Part shown: in pieces, positions 1 to 5,983 of the stretch
Layout of the letters: each line of letters begins with the position of its first letter
Numbering within the stretch: the first letter of the stretch is position 1
From: Nitrosarchaeum sp.
Lineage (GTDB): Archaea > Thermoproteota > Nitrososphaeria > Nitrososphaerales > Nitrosopumilaceae
DNA length: 10,020 nucleotides
NCBI GenBank assembly: GCA_016234975.1
Contig: JACRND010000065.1
Span: forward strand, 1 to 10,020
Direction: 5' to 3'
The notes under the pieces: generated by a model
What the model saw: the letters and a program-made list of their open reading frames with translations, nothing else
Told to the model about the DNA's origin: nothing
The model's database searches: none
Program-made: the position numbers and the translations under genes

Positions 1-2
1 CT

Positions 3-590
3 AAACTATCCTCAGATGATACTGTACTGTTCTCAGATACTTCCGGTGTTGCAATTCCAGTACGAAGTCACGGATCATCCGCCTTTGGACTAAACGGAAC
101 TACAACAACACTGGTAAGCTGTACCACTTCATTCAATGGGGCACAGACTGGCGGTTCTGGTTCAGGAATCATTAGTGCTAACGCAACACACACAGGCACA
201 ACAGCAGCAAGTGGTGTTGAAGGAAGAGTCTTAAACGTAGTCAGAGAAGCAAAAGCAATCAACACAAACTCAGCTGCAAACGGTATTGGTCAGATCAAGT
301 TGAAAGACGACGGTCTATGGCCATTTGTCCAATTGTATGCTTTCTCAACTGGTGGCAATGCAATAGTTCAATACAACAAAGGTGGTGGAGTTCAAACAAC
401 TACACTAACATTTGATACTGTTGAACAATTTGCAAACTTATCAGCCGATAGAGCAAAGTATACACAAGGTGCAGATGTACATGCAACAATTACTGATTTA
501 TGGTTAAATATTGACTCAACTGATGAAGACTCTTGGACATTTGCAGCCTCCAAAACTAACAAAGACAACATTACAGTCTTTGATGTGTGA
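3..590 (+). CDS. S-layer protein, N-terminal part (5' partial, ends at frame change)
   Basis: The frame is open from the first bases of the window to TGA at 588-590, giving 195 residues and no start, so the true N-terminus (signal peptide and perhaps ~100 residues) lies outside. The product is Thr/Ser/Gly/Asn-rich with alternating beta-strand character, for example VQLYAFSTGGNAIVQYN and ITDLWLNIDSTDEDSWTF. It has no membrane segment and lacks catalytic motifs. This matches the N-terminal part of the very large S-layer proteins of marine ammonia-oxidising archaea (about 1,700 residues in Nitrosopumilus, from memory), which form the external lattice. The reading does not end naturally: the same kind of sequence continues at once in the +1 frame for another 1,441 residues. 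I therefore read this and the next entry as one gene. A TTG at 300 could be called as a start but lies inside the open frame. A real truncated protein cannot be excluded. Confidence 0.8.
   Translation, partial: KLSSDDTVLFSDTSGVAIPVRSHGSSAFGLNGTTTTLVSCTTSFNGAQTGGSGSGIISANATHTGTTAASGVEGRVLNVVREAKAINTNSAANGIGQIKLKDDGLWPFVQLYAFSTGGNAIVQYNKGGGVQTTTLTFDTVEQFANLSADRAKYTQGADVHATITDLWLNIDSTDEDSWTFAASKTNKDNITVFDV
508..590 (+). other. +1 frame-change zone in the S-layer gene
   Basis: Both frames are open only between TAA at 505-507 (downstream frame) and TGA at 588-590 (upstream frame), so the switch must lie here. Upstream reads ...SWTFAASKTNKDNITVFDV then stop; downstream reads ...SLMCEENCLLSVNPDKDN. 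Skipping one base (or losing two) joins them. There is no homopolymer of four or more bases right at the join, so the usual 454 or nanopore homopolymer error is not obvious. Confidence 0.85.
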
Positions 591-3500
591 GGAAAACTGT
601 CTCCTATCTGTTAATCCAGATAAAGATAACAGTGGCACTAATGTTCTCAAAATACAAGATAACGCTGATTCAATAATTACTCCAAGTACAGGCATTCTAT
701 TGGCATCTACCACTGGTGGTAGACTGACAGCAGGTGCAGCACCTGTAACAGTTACTGAAACAGGACCAAACAATGGCATCTTTGGTACATATGATGAACT
801 AGATAGTTCAGCATTGAAAATTACTGATAATGCAAAAAGAGGAACATCAGCAACAATTGCATATGTTCAAACAAAACCGGCAACAATTCTGGTAGGATTT
901 GACTTTGCAACGATCAATATTGCACCAACTGACGCCGAGTGGAATTCTGGTGAAGAGATCCCAATAACTCTAGTTGACGGTGACGCCAACAAGAACTCAC
1001 GAAGTGATGAAGATTTAGATCTAAACAACAAAAATGTTGATCTAATTCCATCACTCATAACTGGTGATCCATTCACACTAGGAGAAAAAGCATTTGACAC
1101 ACAAATCAATTCAATTACTGATTCATCTTCTGTATCAACTGGAACTCTGGGTAACTCTACCCATGCAGTTCTATTACAAATTAGTACAGCAGGAATCACT
1201 AGTAACTCTACAATTCCTGGAGTCAAACAAATCGGAGCAACAACAGTTGTAAAGAACATGTTTGCACCAGTGCAAAAGTTTAGTGATAGATTGCTTCTTG
1301 CAAACAATACTAAAGATAGTAGCATAAGAAACGCAATAATTATTGATTTGAACACAAATGGAAAAACTCTTAGAGAATCAATTAAAAACGGTACTAACCC
1401 AACATTGTCCAACTTCTATGGAATAAACTTACTTAATTTCGATATTAGATCCTTGAACACAACAGGATCAACCGAAATTGGTCTAGTCTATAGACAAGAT
1501 GGTCGTGCAACTTCAATCATTAACAGTACTCAATCAGCTACTGTAACATTCGGTAAATTAGGTATGATTTCATTGTACAACAGTACAACAAGTCAAGGCT
1601 TGATTAACTTGAATGCAACACAGTCCGGTGCAACAGGTACTGCAGGTGAAATTGCACAAGCATTGTTTAAAACTACCGTGATTAATGATGACGCTCGTAT
1701 AGGAATCATTATCAAAAAGGCATCTACCACAGGAAACAATAACATTCTTGCTGGAGATAGCCAAAGTGTAACGATTAAACCAATAGTTGTTGACTTATTC
1801 ACATTCGGTTTTGTCGATGATGGACAAACAGCAAATGAGAGAATCGGCAACCAAATAATCAGATTAGAGTTAGAAGAGACCGGTGATAACACTAGTACCT
1901 TTGCAGGTACATTAGAGTACACCATGATCAACCAACTCAATATTCTTACTCCATCCACATATACAAACATCAGACCAATTGACGATAAGGCAACTTTAGT
2001 CATTATGGATGATCTTGATAATGAGGATGCACCAAGAGTCAATTATTTGGACTTGGGAGCAGACGGTGTTAGAACACAAGTCGCTGACCAACAAGATGCA
2101 GGAACTCATTCTGGTACTGTCTCTTTAGATAAAGAAGCCTACAAAGTAGCAGATACCGTAACTATCACACTAGCAGATGTTGACCTAAACGTTGACACTG
2201 ATCTGATTGATATTTACACAACTGTTTCACCATTAAACAGTGAAACAGCATCTGATGCAGTAGGTAAATCCGGTCTTCCAACAGCCACAGGAAATGGTGC
2301 AACATCATTCTCCTTTGGTTCCCTAGGTAGACTACTTGACATTACCTTTGATGATGAAAGATGGGTGAATGGAACAAAAACATTCACAAACGATAAGGGT
2401 GTGGCAGTCAAATGTCCAAGTGATTCAACTCAGCCAGGTGCTGACAATGGATTATTTGCAACTGGATTCACAATTATCGAGACATCCACGAGTTCTGGTT
2501 TATTCACAGGTGACTTCCAAATTCCAGACAAATATTGTGCCAGAAGTGGCCAAGGAACAGCCGGTACAACCGGTGTATACACAAGTGTAACCGGTACTGA
2601 TATAGAAGTTAACTATCTTGACTTTAGAGATGCATCTGGTGAAATCGTCGAAGTAGGCGATTCAGCAGGTGTACGAGCCAACACTGGTTCAGTAAGTCTT
2701 GATAGAACTGTCTATCCAGTACCATTTGGTACATTAGCTGACATCACATCAAATGCAGCTTCTACACCAGATAATCACTCTTTGTTCCCAATACATGCAA
2801 CTGGAATCTCTGGAAACATCAATAGCAATGCAGAGATACTCAATAAGGGTGACTTGACCGTACACGTACGAGTCAATGATCCAGACTTTGATACATCTGC
2901 AGCAGGTGAAGACAAGATCGCAACAGACGGAACAGTAGCAAGTCACGGTCCAGTAAAGGTATCAGTCAGCAGAGGTTCTTCTAATCTAGTACTTGCAACA
3001 GCAGGTGCTGCTAATACATTAGCAGGAACAATCACTGTCGGTTCAACAGTCTCTAGTACAACTAGAGAACTTGGACCAATGGTAGAAGTTTCTCCAGATT
3101 CAGGAATCTTTGAGGTTGATTTGCCAATCAGATACACTGATGGTCCAGCATCATCATTGTGTCCGGTAACAAACACCTTTACTAATCTAGATGGTGCAGG
3201 TACAACTGTAACAGATAGATTCAGTGCCAGCTTTACTGCAACATCAGGTGCAACTGGATTCTGTGTCTTACAAGGTGATATCATCACCGTAGAATACAGA
3301 GATCCAACTGACGCATCCGGTGATCCAAATACAGTTACTGACTCTGCAACATTTGACCTAAGAAACGGTGTGTTGCAATCAGACAAATCTGTATACATTA
3401 TCGGCGGCGACATGATCTTGACACTAATCGAACCAGACTTTGATCTTGACAACGACTCAGCAGAGACCTATGACCTCGATCTAATCGAGTGGGACTCTGA

Positions 3501-4911
3501 TGCAGGTACAAAAACAATGGGTGACCAAGGTGGATCTGACACCAGCAATGGTGGAATCTTCGATCCAGAACCAACAGACTTTAGAGAAACAGGTGACAAC
3601 ACTGGAATCTTCCAGGTTGTACTCGAAATTCCTTCAAGAATCGCAAACGATAATCTTGAAAGAGGCGAGCAAATCACTCTAGAATACACTGATTGGGGAC
3701 CATCCGGAAGTGATTACGTTGGAGGAGAATCAGAAGATGTCAATTTGACCATCTTTACATCTAACTTTGGCGCAACTGTAGAGCTTGACCAAAAAGTTTA
3801 CACATGGACTGACAAAGTATACATAACAATCGTCGCACCTGACCATAACATGGACAGCAACTTGATTGATGAGATTGGTAACACTGCCAAAGATCCAATA
3901 AAGATCGCAAGCAGAGGTCACTCACTCAAACAATACAAGCTTGTTGAAACAGGTTCTGACACTGGTATCTTTACTGGCGAAGTAATTCTTACCGGCTTCA
4001 ATCATGATGCCGATGGAAATACTGCAACTGGTACTGCAACCAATGGTTATGATACAACACCAGTAACAGGTACTATAACAGGTGGCACCGCAACCGGTCC
4101 AACTGATGGTTACCTACAAGCTGATGATGATGATGGACTAACTGTCTCCTTTGAATTCTCAGAGGATGAAACAATTGTTGGTTCAGCACTAATCAGATGG
4201 AATATTGGTGAAGTTCAGTGGCTTGAAGCAAGCTATCCAGCAAGCGGAACAGGTGTTGTAAGAGTAATTGATCCAGACATGAACTTAAAACCAGAAGCTG
4301 TCGACAATTTCAATGTCGATACGTGGTCTGACTCCGATGCCGGAGGTATTGATCTGACTGTAACTGAGACTAATGAGGCAACCGGAATATTCGAAGGTAC
4401 TGTGTTCTTCACAACTACTGACGAATCATCTGGTCACAGACTCAGAGTCGCAGAAGGTGACACTGTCACTGCAAATTATCAGGACAATACATTACCTAAT
4501 CCATACACAACAGCAGATGAACTTGATATTTCTGCCACTTCACTAATCGGTACTATTGTACCACCTCTCGAGAGAGCACCAGCTGCTAACTTGAGAACAG
4601 TTGACGCATTCGGTAACAGCTTAAGCACTGTTAGCGTTGATCAACAGGTGCAAATAACTGCCGACTTAGCAAATGGTCAGGATAGAGAGCAAGCATTTGC
4701 CTACTTGGTACAGATTCAGGATGGTAACGGTGTTACAGTCTCACTAGCATGGATTACAGGTTCACTATCTGCTGGTCAATCATTCAGCCCTGCCTTATCA
4801 TGGATCCCAACTGAAGCTGGCACTTATACTGCCACTGCATTTGTCTGGGAATCTGTTGATAATCCAACGGCATTATCACCACCAGTAAGTACAACTATAA
4901 CCGTACAGTAA
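511..4911 (+). CDS. S-layer protein, main part: tandem acidic Ig-like domains
   Basis: This is the continuation of the S-layer gene. It has no credible start of its own: the frame opens after TAA at 505-507, and the first ~25 codons (511-585) are probably the wrong frame for that stretch. Real protein starts near Cys-Glu-Glu-Asn-Cys at 586. The product is a chain of Ig-like beta domains. Two motifs recur: an acidic one of the type ITLADVDLN / TLIEPDFDLDND / TIVAPDHNMD, and a turn of the type ETGDNTGIF, found seven times. A second cluster of Cys residues sits around 2413, 2536, 3160 and 3262. The end (about 4590-4908) is a CARDB-like beta domain finishing in STTITVQ, with no C-terminal membrane helix, so the lattice must be anchored by another protein. 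Merged with the upstream part, about 1,636 residues are in the window. Many Asn-X-Ser/Thr sites suggest glycosylation. The S-layer identity is strong by architecture but was not confirmed by search. Confidence 0.88.
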   Translation: MTQLMKTLGHLQPPKLTKTTLQSLMCEENCLLSVNPDKDNSGTNVLKIQDNADSIITPSTGILLASTTGGRLTAGAAPVTVTETGPNNGIFGTYDELDSSALKITDNAKRGTSATIAYVQTKPATILVGFDFATINIAPTDAEWNSGEEIPITLVDGDANKNSRSDEDLDLNNKNVDLIPSLITGDPFTLGEKAFDTQINSITDSSSVSTGTLGNSTHAVLLQISTAGITSNSTIPGVKQIGATTVVKNMFAPVQKFSDRLLLANNTKDSSIRNAIIIDLNTNGKTLRESIKNGTNPTLSNFYGINLLNFDIRSLNTTGSTEIGLVYRQDGRATSIINSTQSATVTFGKLGMISLYNSTTSQGLINLNATQSGATGTAGEIAQALFKTTVINDDARIGIIIKKASTTGNNNILAGDSQSVTIKPIVVDLFTFGFVDDGQTANERIGNQIIRLELEETGDNTSTFAGTLEYTMINQLNILTPSTYTNIRPIDDKATLVIMDDLDNEDAPRVNYLDLGADGVRTQVADQQDAGTHSGTVSLDKEAYKVADTVTITLADVDLNVDTDLIDIYTTVSPLNSETASDAVGKSGLPTATGNGATSFSFGSLGRLLDITFDDERWVNGTKTFTNDKGVAVKCPSDSTQPGADNGLFATGFTIIETSTSSGLFTGDFQIPDKYCARSGQGTAGTTGVYTSVTGTDIEVNYLDFRDASGEIVEVGDSAGVRANTGSVSLDRTVYPVPFGTLADITSNAASTPDNHSLFPIHATGISGNINSNAEILNKGDLTVHVRVNDPDFDTSAAGEDKIATDGTVASHGPVKVSVSRGSSNLVLATAGAANTLAGTITVGSTVSSTTRELGPMVEVSPDSGIFEVDLPIRYTDGPASSLCPVTNTFTNLDGAGTTVTDRFSASFTATSGATGFCVLQGDIITVEYRDPTDASGDPNTVTDSATFDLRNGVLQSDKSVYIIGGDMILTLIEPDFDLDNDSAETYDLDLIEWDSDAGTKTMGDQGGSDTSNGGIFDPEPTDFRETGDNTGIFQVVLEIPSRIANDNLERGEQITLEYTDWGPSGSDYVGGESEDVNLTIFTSNFGATVELDQKVYTWTDKVYITIVAPDHNMDSNLIDEIGNTAKDPIKIASRGHSLKQYKLVETGSDTGIFTGEVILTGFNHDADGNTATGTATNGYDTTPVTGTITGGTATGPTDGYLQADDDDGLTVSFEFSEDETIVGSALIRWNIGEVQWLEASYPASGTGVVRVIDPDMNLKPEAVDNFNVDTWSDSDAGGIDLTVTETNEATGIFEGTVFFTTTDESSGHRLRVAEGDTVTANYQDNTLPNPYTTADELDISATSLIGTIVPPLERAPAANLRTVDAFGNSLSTVSVDQQVQITADLANGQDREQAFAYLVQIQDGNGVTVSLAWITGSLSAGQSFSPALSWIPTEAGTYTATAFVWESVDNPTALSPPVSTTITVQ
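2113..4540 (+). repeat. Divergent protein-level repeats: Ig-like S-layer modules
   Basis: Successive modules share one order of motifs. First is a strand of the type GTVSLDKEAYKVADTVTIT, at about 2113, 2686, 3367 and 3769, with a shorter form near 4252. Next is an Asp-rich turn (DVDLN, DPDFD, EPDFD, APDHN, DPDMN). Then comes a (E)TG..(T/S)G(I/L)F turn at about 2476, 3088, 3583, 3941 and 4364, with earlier copies near 751 and 1873. Last is a strand of the type GDIITVEYRDPTDASG or EQITLEYTDWGPSG. The copies are clear in protein but too diverged to be DNA repeats, which points to old duplication of one domain. The regularly placed acidic turns would suit calcium or other cation binding. Confidence 0.75.
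4021..4110 (+). repeat. Thr/Gly-rich low-complexity linker in S-layer protein
   Basis: Thirty residues are made almost only of Thr, Gly, Ala, Asn and Pro (for example PVTGTITGGTATGPTDG). A run of four Asp residues follows shortly after (4120-4131). It interrupts the module that starts near 3769, between its GIF turn and its last strands. Such stretches are usually flexible loops and, in archaeal surface proteins, possible O-glycosylation sites. That role is an inference. Confidence 0.6.
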
Positions 4912-4925
4912 GAAACTAGTTCACA

Positions 4926-4948
4926 TTTTCCCTTTTTTTCTTTTTTTT
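4926..4948 (+). terminator. Poly-T terminator after the S-layer gene
   Basis: Fifteen bases after the S-layer stop there is a pyrimidine tract: four T, then CCC, seven T, C, and eight T. There is no stem-loop before it. T-rich tracts on the coding strand are the normal intrinsic termination signal of archaeal RNA polymerase. The tract should separate the highly expressed S-layer mRNA from the next gene, at least partly. Confidence 0.75.
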
Positions 4949-4998
4949 GAATCAACACTTAACGATAGTTGTAGACAATTTTTCCAGAAGCAATATCT

Positions 4999-5003
4999 AG
5001 GAG
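4999..5003 (+). promoter_or_regulatory. AGGAG directly abutting the ATG at 5004
   Basis: The sequence AGGAG lies immediately before the ATG with no spacer. A working Shine-Dalgarno site normally needs roughly 5-9 bases, so this is either chance or a site that would serve a slightly later start. No clear TATA box was found at the distance expected for a leaderless transcript. The ATG at 5004 is still preferred because it gives a complete signal peptide. Confidence 0.3.
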
Positions 5004-5829
5004 ATGATATCCAATTATTCTAAATTGAAATTAATTTTATTCTTGTTTTTTGTTTTGCTTTTAATTATTCCTGTAAATGATGCATTTTCAGAATTGGAAT
5101 TACTTGCAAGCAACAAAGTCTACTCAGAAGGACAACCTCTTTTTGTATATGGAAAAGGTCAGCCCAATGAAACTCTAATAATTAGATTATTTGCACCAGA
5201 TGATACAATTGCAAAGTTTGATCAAATTACTACCGCTAGCGATGGTTCCTTTAATCATGTGTTATTGACGTGTCCTCCGTCTTCTCCCAAATACGCCGTT
5301 TAGGGTATTTGTGCAAACTACTAGCGACGGTCTCTTAATTGGAGATGATCCAAAAGATCTACTTCAAACAACTCATGTTCATTTGCCTTCTGGAAAAGTA
5401 GAGACACTATCAAATGCTTTTTCAACACTTCATCAGGGATTATACTATACAGATTATACTCCAAAAGAGGAAGGAACTTATGTTTTCCATGTAGTGTCTT
5501 TTAGTCAAGGAACAATATCTCATGGTTCAGTTGCAACTAATGTTCTAAGTCAGGATCTAGGCGGAATCTCAAATCAAATAATCAAACTAAATTCAGTTTT
5601 AGAAGAAACATCAAATGAACTAGACACATTAAAATCAGAAATTAAGGGATTTGGCTCTACTTTAGAGAGTGCTAGCAGTAATATTGATACAAGTGTAACT
5701 ACAATATCTAATTCTGTAGTAAACATTGAAGAAGCATCATCGCAACTAAACTCGTTATTCTTTCCAATCGTCGCATCAATTGGAATAATTGTGGCACTTC
5801 AAATTGCAATACTTGCTAGAAGAAGATAG
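5004..5829 (+). CDS. Surface stalk protein: signal peptide, Ig-like domains, coiled coil, C-terminal membrane helix (frameshifted)
   Basis: The gene reads from ATG 5004 to TAG at 5301-5303 (99 residues), then continues in the +1 frame to TAG at 5827-5829. Skipping one base near 5295 joins ...LLTCPPSSPKY to PFRVFVQTTSDGLLIG and gives about 274 residues. Visible parts are: a signal peptide (residues 1-28, core LILFLFFVLLLIIPV); a macroglobulin/Ig-like beta domain (about 30-97); a second beta domain (about 100-182) ending in EGTYVFHVVSFSQGTISHGS; a Ser/Asn-rich heptad coiled coil (about 186-251); a membrane helix (252-271); and a terminal RRR, consistent with an external N-terminus. The order of beta domains, coiled coil and C-terminal helix is that of Sulfolobus SlaB, the S-layer stalk, and the gene follows an S-layer gene that lacks an anchor. 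Calling it the anchor is an inference. The TTG/GTG start at 5311 is not credible as a separate gene because it lacks a signal peptide. Confidence 0.8.
5269..5303 (+). other. +1 frame-change zone in the stalk protein gene
   Basis: The downstream frame is closed by TGA at 5266-5268 and the upstream frame by TAG at 5301-5303, which bounds the switch to about 33 bases. Dropping the G at 5295 gives a smooth protein (SPKY then PFRVFVQTTSDG). Shifting exactly at the stop instead gives SPKYAV then RVFVQTTSDG. Either is a single-base +1 change, the same sign as in the S-layer gene. A small deletion between the two beta domains is also possible. Confidence 0.8.
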
Positions 5830-5882
5830 TTGTGAATGTCGTATTATGTCGGAATGGCATGTATAAGCACAGACAATTAGAA

Positions 5883-5894
5883 TGTATATATACA
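5883..5894. promoter_or_regulatory. Perfect 12-bp palindrome TGTATATATACA
   Basis: TGTATATATACA is identical on both strands and lies 89 bases before the protease start. It could be a TATA box giving a leader of about 60-65 bases, or a binding site for a dimeric regulator. It lies in the only sizeable gap near the protease gene. Neither role is proven. Confidence 0.35.
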
Positions 5895-5950
5895 ATCAGG
5901 AAGAATAGGCGATTCACACACAGATTAAAACTGGTGATCCTCTCGCTACA

Positions 5951-5960
5951 TTTCTATAAT
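5951..5960 (+). promoter_or_regulatory. TATA-like box TTTCTATAAT for the protease gene
   Basis: The box is centred about 27 bases before the ATG at 5984. This is the distance between an archaeal TATA box and its start site, so transcription would begin at or next to the ATG. No Shine-Dalgarno sequence precedes the ATG (the bases are AAAATTAATCGTA), which fits a leaderless mRNA, common in this group. Confidence 0.45.
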
Positions 5961-5983
5961 ACACAATAGCAAAATTAATCGTA

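Noticed and set aside
867..1412. Long minus-strand open frame inside the S-layer gene
   Set aside because: It is a shadow of the plus-strand gene, whose low stop density is due to Thr/Asn/Gly-rich codons. It has no start context and no protein-like composition beyond Ser/Val/Leu from the reverse frame. The same holds for 1593-2042 and 2943-3452.
5836..5880. Fourteen-codon ORF starting ATG TCG TAT in the gap before the protease
   Set aside because: It is too short, has no ribosome site or promoter of its own, and ends in plain intergenic sequence.
5830..5983. Possible tRNA or small RNA in the gap
   Set aside because: No T-loop consensus, acceptor pairing or other stable paired structure was found by eye.
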